A stretch of 63,684 nt of DNA from Alkalinema sp. RU_4_3 (GTDB taxonomy: Bacteria; Cyanobacteriota; Cyanobacteriia; Leptolyngbyales; Leptolyngbyaceae), in assembly GCA_012031975.1 (NCBI GenBank), contig JAAUSA010000003.1:1-63684 (forward strand), given 5' to 3'. Position 1 is the stretch's first letter, and each line of letters opens with the position of its first letter. Below, piece after piece: positions 1 to 9,774 of the stretch. The notes under the pieces were generated by a model. That model did not search any database. It was not told where the DNA came from and saw nothing but the letters and a program-made list of their open reading frames with translations. The translations under genes and the position numbers were made by a program.

Positions 1-1217
1 TGCACCGCGTCACCCCCACCCAGGGCAGCAAATTCGCCAAATACCCCACATTAATCCAGCGCACCAACCCATCCAACCGCCGCCGCCCGATCGCCCCCAA
101 GTCATACAGCAGCGCCAACACGATCGCCACCGTCGAACTCCACCACAGCAACGGATTCCCCATCGCATGGACATCATAGACAAGCGATCCAGCCAGCGCA
201 GGCGGATTGGGATGATTTAGCGGAATTATCTCCTGGGGATTCACATCAATCCGATAGAAATAGGCCACAGGCCGCACCATCCCTAGCCAGCTCCACCAAG
301 TCGAACAATAGGGATGCACATCCTTCCCCGCCTTCACCCCCTGGTGATAGGTCAAAATCTGCCACTGCAACTCCAAAAAATCCGGCCAAATCCCATTCTT
401 GTGGTTTAGCAACAAATGGGGAATCCATTCCAGGAAATAAAACACCCCCGGCACCACTGTCAGACAGACCAGCAACCCCAAGGGATTCAATCGCCCCAGC
501 CTCCCCCACCAGCCCTCGGAGTTTGACACCGTCGCATTATTACCAAACCACGATCGCCACCCCACCATCCCCTGGGCCATCACCACGATCGCCAACGTCC
601 CAAACAAATACCACAGCCCATTCCACTTCACCGAAGCCGCAGCCCCGAAGAAGACGCCCGCAAGCGCGATCGCCCCCCACCTGGCATAAAACCCCTCCCT
701 TCTTACCCCCCACAGCAACAGCACCTGCCCCAACAACCCAAACAAAATCAAATAGACATTATTCAACGCATAGCGCGACTCCACCAGCAGCAGCCCATCC
801 AGCGCTCAACAGCCCCGCCGTCAGCAACGTAATCCGCCACCGCTGCGTCAATTGATACACCAACGCCGCCGCCACCAGCGGAATAAAACTCCCCGTCAAA
901 GCATTCAACCAGCGATAGCTCCAGGTTTTGTGCAGCGACCCCGTCAGCGTATTGCTCACATCCGGCACCAGGGGGCAGACGATCGCCAATCCACATGCCG
1001 ATCGCAATCAAATACTTACTCAACGGCGGATGCCCATCAAAAAAGGCGTCCAAGTCAAATACTTATTCGCAAACACCGCATAATACACCTCATCAAAAAC
1101 CAGCGTATTAAACCGCTCCAATCCCCAAAACCGCAGCCCCAAAGCCACAACAAAAATCCCCGCCAACACCAAATAGGCGACCCGTGGTTTTATTTCGTCA
1201 TTTACCAATTCCCGCAT
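1..1217 (-). CDS. Dolichyl-phosphate-mannose-protein mannosyltransferase family protein, C-terminus beyond the window, frameshifted
   Basis: Multi-pass membrane glycosyltransferase of the family that moves a sugar from a lipid carrier to an exported acceptor; the acceptor here is unknown. It starts at 1217 with a short cytoplasmic stretch and a first helix (about residues 12-30), followed by the loop-1 acidic motif FDEVYYA and, in the next frame, FDGHPPLSKYLIA. Later text reads DGLLLVESRYALNN and, near 300, HPYCSTWWSWLGM; all are typical of the family. The frame breaks near 1060 (one T short in a T run), near 983 (one C too many) and near 795, so no single open frame spans it; I read these as sequence errors. 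It begins 5 bp after rsmH and looks like the last gene of a pyrD-rsmH operon. The C-terminal end is cut off by the window. Confidence 0.75.
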
Positions 1218-1222
1218 GGCCC

Positions 1223-2131
1223 CTACTCCTCGTCTGCCCAGCGTTCTGCAATTCTCAACTTAGCCGATCGCGATCGCACATTCGTCTCCTGCTCCTGCTC
1301 CGTCGGAATCATCGGCTTCTTCGTCAGCACCTTCAGCAGTTCATTTTCCCGAAACCGATGTTTCACCATGCGATCCTCCAGGCTGTGGAACGTAATCACA
1401 ACGATCCTCCCACCGGGTTTGAGCCAGGTCGGTGCCACAGCGAGAAACTTCTCCAGCACCTCCATCTCCCGATTGACGGCAATGCGTAAACCCTGGAACG
1501 ATCGCGTCGCCGGGTGAATTCGGCCATACCTGTAGGACTTCGGCACCGATCGCGAAATAATCTCCGCCAGCTCCAGCGTGGTTTCCACCGGGCGGCGATC
1601 GACGATGGCACGGGCGATGCGGCGCGACAGGCGTTCCTCCCCGTAGGTGTAGAAGACATTGGCGATTTCAGCTTCGTCCCAATCGTTGATGATGTCCGCT
1701 GCCGTTAGGTCCTGGCTCTGGTCCATCCGCATGTCTAAGGGCGCTGCTTGGCGAAAGCTGAAACCGCGATCGGCCCTATCCAACTGCGCCGAACTCACCC
1801 CCAAGTCCGCCAAAATCCCATCGAACAATTGACCCTGGGGTTTGAACTCCGCAAAATTGGTTTGAATCAGTCGAGCGCTAGAGCCCCATTCTGACAAAAC
1901 CTCGCCCGCCGCAGCTAAGGCTTGGGCATCTTGGTCAAGGCCCACCAGATTGACATTCTCCGCCGCCCCGAGGATCAAGGCACTGTGCCCACCGCCGCCT
2001 AGGGTCGCATCCAGGTAAGTGCCGCCGGGTTGAACGGCAAGACCCGCGATCGCCTCCTCCGGCATCACCGAAATATGATGAAACGGCTGGGGTTCTGGGG
2101 TTTCGATCCCCTCAACGTTCGGGTCACTCAT
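1223..2131 (-). CDS. rsmH: 16S rRNA (cytosine(1402)-N(4))-methyltransferase RsmH
   Basis: S-adenosylmethionine-dependent enzyme that methylates N4 of C1402 in the decoding centre of 16S rRNA (formerly MraW). The 302-residue length is normal. Family marks are [10 protein letters not shown] near the N-terminus, the SAM-binding glycine loop [10 protein letters not shown] (about residues 40-50), the LGVSSAQLD segment, and [15 protein letters not shown] in the C-terminal half. The start overlaps the end of pyrD by 8 bp, which suggests translational coupling. In many bacteria this gene heads the mra division cluster; here it is instead joined to pyrD and a glycosyltransferase gene. Confidence 0.95.
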   Translation of the reverse strand: MSDPNVEGIETPEPQPFHHISVMPEEAIAGLAVQPGGTYLDATLGGGGHSALILGAAENVNLVGLDQDAQALAAAGEVLSEWGSSARLIQTNFAEFKPQGQLFDGILADLGVSSAQLDRADRGFSFRQAAPLDMRMDQSQDLTAADIINDWDEAEIANVFYTYGEERLSRRIARAIVDRRPVETTLELAEIISRSVPKSYRYGRIHPATRSFQGLRIAVNREMEVLEKFLAVAPTWLKPGGRIVVITFHSLEDRMVKHRFRENELLKVLTKKPMIPTEQEQETNVRSRSAKLRIAERWADEE

Positions 2132-3251
2132 GACTAATGCCTACCGCTTCAGAAATATGCTTCAGCCCCTGGGCATCGAGTTTTTCAATCAACCCCCTCA
2201 TCACCTGCTTCGCCATCCCCGGCCCCTGATAAATCCAACCCGTATAGACCTGCAGCAAACTCGCCCCCGCCGTAATCTTCTCCCAGGCATCCTCCGCCGT
2301 AAAAATCCCACCCACCCCGACGATCGGCAGTTTCCCCCCCGTCTGTCGATAGATCAGCTTGATCACCTCCGTCGATCGCGATCGCACAGGCCTTCCACTA
2401 ATCCCCCCCGCCTCCTCAGTGACCAAACCACCATTACTCAGGCGCTCAGTTTTCAACCCATCCCGGCGAATCGTCGTATTGGTGGCGATAATCCCAGCCA
2501 GTTTGTACTGCAACGCCAAATCCACCACCGCCGCCACATCTTCGTCGGCCAAGTCGGGGGCAATCTTCACCAAGATGGGTTTGCCCTCGGTGTTTTCGTT
2601 GTTTAACACCTCAAAGATCGGCGCTAGCTGCTCCGTGGACTGGAGCGATCGCAACCCCGGCGTATTCGGCGAACTCACATTCACCACAAAATAGTCCCCA
2701 CAGTTCTTCAGCAGACGAAAACTCCCCCCATAGTCCGCCGCCGCTTCCTCCAAAGGCGTCACCTTGGACTTGCCCAGATTAATCCCCAGGGGCAATCCCC
2801 AGCCGGACGACACCCGCGATCGCAATCGATCGGCCAACGCCTCCGCCCCGTCATTGTTAAACCCCATCCGATTCAGGGCCGCATAGTCCTCCATCAGCCG
2901 GAACAACCTGGGCTGGGGATTCCCCGGCTGCCCATGGAGCGTCACCGTCCCCATCTCCGCAAACCCAAACCCAAAGGAGGACCAAAGCCCCGCCGCCAAG
3001 CCATTTTTGTCAAAGCCCGCAGCTAGACCTAGGGGGTTATTAAACCTCAGGCCCCAGAGGGTCTGGACCAGACGATCGTCACGCAGCAGATACTGCTGCT
3101 GAAGGGTGGAACAGGTACTCGATCGCACCCAGGCCGGAGCCTTGGAATCCAGCCACTCCAGACTTGTCAGGGTTTGTTGATGTAACCACTCCGGATCCGC
3201 CTTAAGGCCAGAAAATAGCAGCGGTCGAATTGCCGATTGGTAGAAATCCAC
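2124..3251 (-). CDS. pyrD: Dihydroorotate dehydrogenase (quinone), class 2
   Basis: FMN enzyme that oxidises dihydroorotate to orotate in de novo pyrimidine synthesis and passes electrons to membrane quinone. The 375-residue protein has the N-terminal helical extension of class 2 enzymes (residues about 1-45), then [16 protein letters not shown] for FMN binding, [17 protein letters not shown] with the catalytic-loop serine, and the C-terminal phosphate-binding [15 protein letters not shown]. First gene of a probable pyrD-rsmH-mannosyltransferase operon; its upstream region (about 300 bp) is shared with the divergent GAF sensor gene. Confidence 0.95.
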   Translation of the reverse strand: MDFYQSAIRPLLFSGLKADPEWLHQQTLTSLEWLDSKAPAWVRSSTCSTLQQQYLLRDDRLVQTLWGLRFNNPLGLAAGFDKNGLAAGLWSSFGFGFAEMGTVTLHGQPGNPQPRLFRLMEDYAALNRMGFNNDGAEALADRLRSRVSSGWGLPLGINLGKSKVTPLEEAAADYGGSFRLLKNCGDYFVVNVSSPNTPGLRSLQSTEQLAPIFEVLNNENTEGKPILVKIAPDLADEDVAAVVDLALQYKLAGIIATNTTIRRDGLKTERLSNGGLVTEEAGGISGRPVRSRSTEVIKLIYRQTGGKLPIVGVGGIFTAEDAWEKITAGASLLQVYTGWIYQGPGMAKQVMRGLIEKLDAQGLKHISEAVGISHE

Positions 3252-3549
3252 GGGGTAAACTTATGGGTATGTAGGCATGAAGAGGCAAAGCCCCGCCTAT
3301 CCTACCAAACCATGGAAGGCGCTCAACTCAATCCGTTACAATCAATCTTCTCGATCGGCCACCCCCCGGAAATTCTAGGCCAGACAACATATTGCTCACC
3401 GACAGTCCTCGGAAGGCTAAAAAACACCCAAATTGAGACGCAAAGATTTTGCGTTTTTTGGGCATGCTGAGTTCTAAGCTAGACAGTCTGTTTTTGCAAG
3501 AAGCTTCCACCCTTTCTGCCCTAACCCCAACACCTCCAGAGCCGACAAG
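3252..3549. other. Divergent intergenic region between pyrD and the GAF sensor gene
   Basis: About 298 bp without a convincing gene. It must carry promoters for both directions. I see no clear sigma-70 box, riboswitch or strong hairpin; open frames here are short and lack family resemblance. Confidence 0.5.
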
Positions 3550-6356
3550 ATGCCTGCCTCCATGGGTCCCACCAAAGAACCAAGCACCTACGAACAGCAA
3601 CTAGGTAACCTCGGAGAAGTCCTTGAGACCCTCCGCAACAAAGGGGATACCAATCTTCTGATTGAGACCACCCTGGCCTATGTCAAACAAAATTTTGCCG
3701 CCGACTACGAGCTTTGCTGGATCGGCCTGTACGACCATGCCGAGCACCGACTCTTCGGCAAGGGCGGCTACACCCCCGACGGCAAGCATTCCGAATGGTT
3801 GAAGCAGCGCCACAACCTGGCCTCCGGCGACATCATGGAACAGGTCGTGGTCCAGCGCCATTCCCTGGCCATCGCCGACCTGCGCCAGGAGCTTCGCGCG
3901 GGCGAATGGCGCAAGGTGGCCGATCGCTACAGCATCCAGGCCGTCACCTTCTTTCCATTGATCCAACGCGATCGCTGCATCGGCGTCATGCTGCTCGGAT
4001 CCAAGCGCTGGGGCACCTTCCCCTCAAATAACGAAAAAGCCTGTATCCGCATGGTGCTCGGCACCCTCGCCGCCACCCTCAGTAATGTCGAACTCGAATG
4101 GCAGCGCCAGCAGTACAAGCGGCCCGACAAGCCTCTAATGGAAATGCTCAATCGGCTGCGCAACCTGCCCCAGCTCGGCCAGCGACTGGACGCCGCCGTC
4201 GAAGAAACCCACCGCTACTTTGGGGCCACCCGCACCAGCATCTACTGGTTCGAACCCAAGCAGCGCTACTTCTGGCGCCGCGTCAGCAACCAGACCAAGA
4301 CCTCGGGCTTCATGGATATGACCACGCCCGCCTCGGGCCTGACCGCCCAGGAGCTCAGCAGCTTCTACCAGGCCCTCGTCAGCGACCAAGTCGTCTCGAT
4401 CGGCGAAGCCAGAAGTTCCCTCAAGGCCGATTCCACCACGCGCTTGATGCAGTTAATGAAGGCCCGATCGCTCCTGGCCGCCCCCATTCTCTACCAGTCA
4501 GAGCTCCTCGGCTTCATGGCCATTGAAGGCGCCGAGCCCCGCATCTGGCAGGAGGAAGAAAAGCAGTTCCTGCGCGCCGCCGCCCAGACCATCGCCCTGA
4601 CGGCCCCCGCCGAGGAAATCGAAGGCATCATCCACCAGACCCAGGTGGACTCCAGCTGATCTCCGAACTCTCCCAATCCCTCTACGAACAGAACGACTGG
4701 CGCCAGACCATCACAAAAGCCGCCGAACTGATGGGCCAGCGACTCAAGACCGATCGCCTCTTCGTGCTGATCTACGACGGCGATCGCGATCGCTTCGAGA
4801 CCTGTTACCAAACCCATTCCCGCAACCGTCGCACCCTCCCCACCCACCTCGACACCCTCAGCCCCATGGACTGGCAGATGGTGGAGCGGGCCAGAACCCC
4901 CGTGGCGATTGAAAACCTCGACGAAGACCTGCGACTAGCCGCCTGGCGCGCGCCCCTGCTCGATCTCGGCATCAAATCCCTGCTCGTCTGCGGCACCTCC
5001 CCTGGCCATGGCATCGAAGGCCTGCTGATCGTCGGCCATGAGGCCCCCCGCGCCTGGACCCAACTGGAGAGCCAACTGCTCCAGACCGTCAGTCAGCAGC
5101 TAGGACTCATCCTGCACCAATGGCAGCTCCAGCACCAAATGCAGCAGCAGGAATCCCTCCACCTAGCCCTGCGCAAAACCATGGCCCAGATGCAGCAAAT
5201 CACCGACCTACCCACCCTCGAACAGGCGGCCATGGCGGCCATCAGTCAACTCACCGAATCCCCCCTCAGCGCCCTAGTCTCCTGGTTCCCCGGCGACAGC
5301 CAGGCGAAACTCGTGGCCGGGAGTGAGGCCCTGGACAAACGCTTTTATCTTGATGCAAAGGCCAGAATTACCATCGATCGCGATCCCCTCCTGTCCATTG
5401 CCCTGACCGATCGCGGCATCGTCCGCCTCTCCAGTGAAGGGATCCCCGCCCCCACCCAGGCCTGGTTCAAACTCACCCAGCCGGGCCAGGTCCTAGTGCT
5501 CACCCTGCGCACGGCCCCCACGGATCTGCCCAGCGGCCTAGTGATCGTCGCCGACCATGGCGATCGCCGCTGGAGTGAGCGCCACTACATGGCCCTCGAC
5601 ATGCTGGCCCACCACCTGGCCTGGTGTCGCCGCACCCTCAAGCGCACCCATGCCCTAGAGACCGATCTCCACCGCCTCGACCAGCTCGCCTGGTACCGCC
5701 AGCAGAATCTCGCCCTGCTCCACCGCACCACCGTCCAAGGCATCGATCGCCTCCTCGAACTGACCAAACCCAAACAGGATGCCCTCAACAGCACCCGCCA
5801 GCAGCAGATTCTGCGGCAGATGGCCGATGTGACCACCCCCCTGACCACTGTGCTAGAGGACGAACAGGAACAGCTAATCTTTAAAGAAGAGCCCATTCCG
5901 CTGATCGGCCTGATTCGCCGCGCCCTCGATCGCGTCGATAGCCTAATCAAGCAGCGCCAAATCTGGTCCCAGGTCCACAACGACGAAAACCCCATGGTCC
6001 ACGGCGACAGCGATAAGCTAGACCTGCTGATGGCCGAAATTCTCACCAGTGCCTGCTGGCGATCGCCCATCAGTGGCCGCGTGGATCTCTGGTGCCGCCA
6101 GTTTGATTCCCAGTGGGTCGAGATCGCCATCACGGACGCGGGCACGGCGGATCCCATGTTGCTAATGGCACTCTCCGAAAATCGGGGCAACCTGGACCCG
6201 ATCGCGCCCACGCCCCTCGATGACCCCCTCCACCATCCCCTGGGCATCTGTCAGAGCCTAGCCCAACAAATGAATCTCCAGCTCACCTTCCTAGTCCTCG
6301 AAGATGGCCGTACAATGAGCCGATTGATGCTGCCCCTCAATGCCCCGGCTCGCTAA
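3550..6356 (+). CDS. Four-GAF-domain protein with degenerate histidine-kinase C-terminus (one frameshift)
   Basis: Large cytoplasmic sensor-like protein of about 935 residues once the frame is joined near 4655 (frame 1 ends at 4659; the other continues as QLISELSQSLYEQNDW; one base is missing). I see four consecutive GAF-like modules, about residues 10-185, 200-355, 375-520 and 540-700, judged from repeated patterns such as VTFFPLIQRDRCIGVMLLG and SLLAAPILYQSELLGFMA. The C-terminal third resembles a histidine-kinase dimerisation plus ATPase region, but I find no phospho-accepting His box and the ATP-binding boxes are weak (GDSDKLDLLMAEILTSACW for the N box, ITDAGTADP for G1). It is therefore probably a non-catalytic scaffold or sensor. 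Ligands unknown. No partner response regulator lies beside it. Confidence 0.75.
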
Positions 6357-6446
6357 ACCCTATAGCTTGCGCAAACCACTAGCCAGCGGAGTTCTGCGCC
6401 GATCGATACAATAATCCATCCTCAACTTGAGTAGATCTACGGTGTT

Positions 6447-6569
6447 GTGGAGGCGGTCGATCGATACAATAAGGGGCAAATTCATCGAGAAAAGTTTAAG
6501 CCGCAGATTCAACTGAAGTTTGAACGGCGGCCCCTAGATTTGCTGGTTGAAGTGAGTGGTTTAAGATAG
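6447..6569 (+). pseudogene. Possible short gene remnant (40 codons) in the gap before the FtsL-like gene
   Basis: A GTG-started frame ending at TAG 6567-6569 reads like protein (VEAVDRYNKGQIHREKFKPQ, ending LLVEVSGLR). It has no recognisable family. The 14-base string gatcgatacaataa at its start also occurs about 57 bp upstream, near 6401. It may be the tail of a decayed gene or chance. Confidence 0.25.
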
Positions 6570-6599
6570 TTCCTAGGGTTTTAGGTAGGGTTTAAGTCT

Positions 6600-7073
6600 A
6601 TGACGGCTTCTATGGGTTCTCGAAAACGCAAGGCAGGTGAAGGCGCAAGGCGCCGGGTAGCCCCTGGTCCCCAGGCGGCGCGGCGCAACAATCTCAAGCC
6701 CCTACCGATCGTGGACGATCGGCCTAGCTGGCTCAAATCCATCATGGGCATCCAAACCGCCATCTCTGGGGTCACGCTGCTCATGGTGGCCACCACCCTG
6801 GGGGTCTATGGCTGGTCGGTGAATTCCCAGCAGCGCTGGGGCGAGAACTATCGGCGGCTGGAAACCCTGCGGCGCAATGAGCGTCAGCTTATCGCGGGCA
6901 CCGAAGCCATGAAAACACAACATCCGCCCAAACCGCCGACCCCAAGCTCCTGGGCCTCGAAACCAAAAAATCTGAAAACACCGTCTTCGTCCAGCCCGCC
7001 CCCCCCACGCCCCATTCCCAACCACCAAACCCCACTACCCGCCACGCCCCCAGCCTCTCCCCTAGGATACTAG
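6600..7073 (+). CDS. FtsL-like septal membrane protein (two compensating frameshifts)
   Basis: Small bitopic membrane protein directly before ftsI, as FtsL-type division proteins usually are. A basic, arginine-rich cytoplasmic N-terminus (residues 1-45) precedes one membrane helix (about 52-72, ISGVTLLMVATTLGVYGW) and a short coiled-coil-like stretch (RRLETLRRNERQL). After codon 104 the visible frame becomes low-complexity. Adding one A to the run near 6912 gives family-like text (LLGLETKKSENTVFVQPAPP), and removing one C from the 8-C run near 7003 returns the frame to the stop at 7071-7073. Two homopolymer errors therefore explain the odd C-terminus. The stop is 2 bp from the ftsI GTG. Confidence 0.65.
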   Translation: MTASMGSRKRKAGEGARRRVAPGPQAARRNNLKPLPIVDDRPSWLKSIMGIQTAISGVTLLMVATTLGVYGWSVNSQQRWGENYRRLETLRRNERQLIAGTEAMKTQHPPKPPTPSSWASKPKNLKTPSSSSPPPPRPIPNHQTPLPATPPASPLGY

Positions 7074-7075
7074 CC

Positions 7076-8924
7076 GTGGCCAGAACTCCCAGCCGTCCCT
7101 CCAGAAAGCCGATCGCCCCACCCCTCCGGCGGCGCGGACCATCCCGTTCGGCCCCATCCACCTTTATCTGGCCCGACCTGCGCGCCACCCCCTCGCTGGG
7201 TCGCCTCCGACTGGTTTGGTTGGCCCTATTGGTGGCCTGCGGCCTGTTGAGCCTCAATCTGCTGCGCATTCAGGTGATTCAGGCTCCGGAGCTGATGCGG
7301 ATCGCCAAGTCCCAGCAGATGACCTACCTGCGGCCCTTTGTGCCCCGGCGGCCTGTGATCGATCGCACCGGAAATGTCTTGGCCATCGATCGGCCCGTAT
7401 TCAAGCTCTTCGCCCACCCGCGCTACTTTGACGACAAAAAGGACCAGGTCGCCAAGGAACTCAGTCCGATTCTTGGCAAACCCGCCCAGGACCTGCTGAA
7501 CCAATTTAACCAAGCCAAAAGCGGCATCAAGCTGGCCGAGGAGCTGCCCGAGGACACCGCCAAACGGATTGAACATCTGGTAATCGATGGCCTAGAGCTC
7601 CTGCCCAACCAGCAGCGCTTCTACCCCCAGCAAGGCGTCCAGGCCAACATCATCGGCTACGTGGATAATGCCCAGCAGGCCCAGGCCGGGGTGGAATACA
7701 GCATGGAGCACCTGCTCAAGCAGTCCCCTAAGGCCGTCCGCCTAAATCGCACCGGGGAAGGCACCCTGATGCCCGAGGGGATTCCTTCGGGGTTTGTCCA
7801 CCAGGATGATTTGCGGTTGCAGTTGACCATTGACAGTCGGATGCAGCGGGCGATCGCCCCCGTACTCGCCAAGCAGGTTGCCAATTTCGGGGCCAAGCGG
7901 GGTTTAGTGCTCGTGATGGATGCTAAGGATGGGGCGATCCGTGCCATGGTCTCTGATCCGACGTTTGATCCCAACAAGTACTACGAAGTCAACGATCTCG
8001 CCACCTTTAAGAACTGGGCCTTAACGGACCTCTACGAACCCGGCTCGACCTTCAAACCCCTCGTGGTGGCCATGGCCCTGGAAGCGGGTGCCCTGAAGGC
8101 CACGGACCATGTCTACGACTCCGGCTACCTGGAATTCGACGGCTGGCCGATCTACAACTCCGACAGGTCCGCCCGAGGGTCCATCTCCCTGACGGAAGTG
8201 GTGCAATATTCCAGCAACATCGGCATGGTGGAAATTGGCCGCAGCATGAAGCCCGATGTCTACTATAGCTGGCTCGAACGGTTGGGCCTCGGCCAGGCCA
8301 CCGGCATCGACCTGCCCTTTGAGGCCGTGGGTCAGATGCGCGATCGCAAGACCTTCACAATTTCGCCCCTCGATCGGGCCACCACCTCCTTTGGCCAGGG
8401 TTTTTCCATGACGCCCGTGCAGTTGCTCAAGCTCCATGGTCTGCTGGCCAGCGGCGGTAAGATGGTGACGCCCCATGTGGTCCAGGGCCTCTATGACAGC
8501 AACGGCAAGGCCTACTGGGAACCCAAGCGGGCCATGCCCAAGCAGATTTTCTCGCCCAATAACACCCAGGCGGTGCTGCGGATGATGGAGGCTGTGGTGG
8601 ATTACGGTACGGGTAAGACGGCCCAGGTGCCCGGCTATCGCGTCGGTGGTAAGACGGGTACGGCCCAAAAGGCAGGCGCCAACGGCTACATCGATGGGGC
8701 CAATATCACCAGCTTCATCGGCATCTTCCCGGTCGATCAGCCCCGTTATGTCGTACTCGCTGTGCTGGACGAACCCCAGGGAGCCAATGCCTACGGGGGG
8801 GACAACGGCGGCACCGATCGTTAAGGAGGTGATCGAGACGGTGGCGGGCTTAGAGAATGTGCCCCTGAGCAAATCTGATGAGGAATTAGCCAAGGGCAGA
8901 TCCGACGACAAGCCTAAGCCCTAA
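7076..8924 (+). CDS. ftsI: Peptidoglycan D,D-transpeptidase FtsI / class B penicillin-binding protein (frameshift near C-terminus)
   Basis: Septal transpeptidase that cross-links peptidoglycan during division. The GTG start lies 2 bp after the FtsL-like gene. An arginine/proline-rich cytoplasmic tail precedes one membrane anchor (about residues 46-66), the pedestal domain (RPVIDRTGNVLAIDRPV), and the penicillin-binding domain with EPGSTFKPL (active-site Ser, about residue 325), SSN (about 380) and KTGTAQ (about 526). The visible frame stops at 8824 after YGGDNGGTDR because a run of seven G occurs near 8795. With six G it continues YGGTTAAPIVKE and ends at 8924 with KSDEELAKGRSDDKPKP, the expected tail. 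It ends 2 bp from the converging vapC-like gene. Confidence 0.9.
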
Positions 8925-8926
8925 AG

Positions 8927-9361
8927 TCATGAGGGGACAAAAACAATCTGGGCGATCGCCGGATCCAATCGCGTGAAGTGTTTCGGATTGAGCGTCAGTA
9001 AACGATCGGCAGCGACTTTTGAGGCGGCTCTGGCGATCAGGGCATCATAAATACCTCCACCAGGCAAATTGAGGGCAGTCATCTGGGCGATCGCCGCTTG
9101 ATAGTCAGCTTTTTCGAGGGTGATGGCGTCGAGAAATTGGAGGTTGCGATCGATGAGACTCTGGACGTTCTGTGGGGACATTTTGGGCTGGCTGGGCATT
9201 CGGCTGAGCACCGAATAGATCTCGGCAAGGCTATGGGTGGATAGATAGCCTTGATGATGTCTCGCTTGGGCTTGTTGAAGCTGGGCCAAGCAAGGTGTGT
9301 GGGATGGATGCTGTGATAGGGAAGCAGCAACGATCACCGAGGTGTCAAATAAAATTTTCAC
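8927..9361 (-). CDS. PIN-domain ribonuclease, VapC-type toxin
   Basis: Probable Mg2+-dependent RNase toxin. I place the start at GTG 9361 (VKILFDTSVIVAAS) rather than the ATG at 9379, because it gives a 4-bp GTGA overlap with the antitoxin stop and puts the PIN core ILFDTS at the N-terminus. Acidic residues of the PIN active site are visible: Asp in LFDTS, Glu in STHSLAEIYSVL, and Asp in GGGIYDALIARAA, with LLTLNPKHF close to the end. About 144 residues, normal for the family. It follows its antitoxin on the minus strand and converges on ftsI with a 2-bp gap. Confidence 0.8.
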   Translation of the reverse strand: MKILFDTSVIVAASLSQHPSHTPCLAQLQQAQARHHQGYLSTHSLAEIYSVLSRMPSQPKMSPQNVQSLIDRNLQFLDAITLEKADYQAAIAQMTALNLPGGGIYDALIARAASKVAADRLLTLNPKHFTRLDPAIAQIVFVPS

Positions 9362-9624
9362 AGGCCCAAGGATTCCCAACTCCGATCGCGATTTTGGTCA
9401 ATGATGGCATTGAAGTCGATCTGGTCAAGCGGTTCTGTGTCGAACACGAGAAGTCCGTCTTGCTCTCTCAGGGTTCCTTCGACTGGGTTGGCTGAGGGTT
9501 GGATGTGTTGCTTAAGAACGGTGATTTTTTCGGTGAGTGTCTGGATGATGAACTGTTCCAGGGAGATCCCTTGGCTGGAAGCAAAATGCTCGATCTCCTG
9601 TTGGAGGATGGGTGTGAGGTTCAT
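9358..9624 (-). CDS. Putative antitoxin of the PIN toxin
   Basis: 88-residue protein encoded immediately upstream of, and overlapping, the PIN gene, the usual antitoxin position. The N-terminal half (NLTPILQQEIEHFASSQGIS, then LEQFIIQTLTEKI) resembles a ribbon-helix-helix DNA-binding segment; the C-terminal half is acidic (FDTEPLDQIDFNAIIDQ) and ends WESLGL, plausible for toxin neutralisation. Autoregulation is expected from the family but no operator is evident. Family identity rests on context as much as on sequence. Confidence 0.65.
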   Translation of the reverse strand: MNLTPILQQEIEHFASSQGISLEQFIIQTLTEKITVLKQHIQPSANPVEGTLREQDGLLVFDTEPLDQIDFNAIIDQNRDRSWESLGL

Positions 9625-9774
9625 AGAGGTCTGAGGGGAAGGTTGAATCTAGCATGACCCTAGTCCTAAGGCTGCTGTCAACCGATTATAGCGAATCGCG
9701 GATGAGTCACTAGCTATGGTTCTTTCATCATAGCGATTTTGGCTGGGGCGATCGCGCTTCCTGCCATCCGCCCC

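Noticed and set aside
3237-3470. 77-codon plus-strand frame between pyrD and the GAF gene
   Set aside because: It overlaps the pyrD start and lacks protein-like composition.
8785-8805. Seven-G run in ftsI as a phase-variation switch
   Set aside because: The same kind of one-base homopolymer error affects many essential genes in the window, so sequencing error is simpler.
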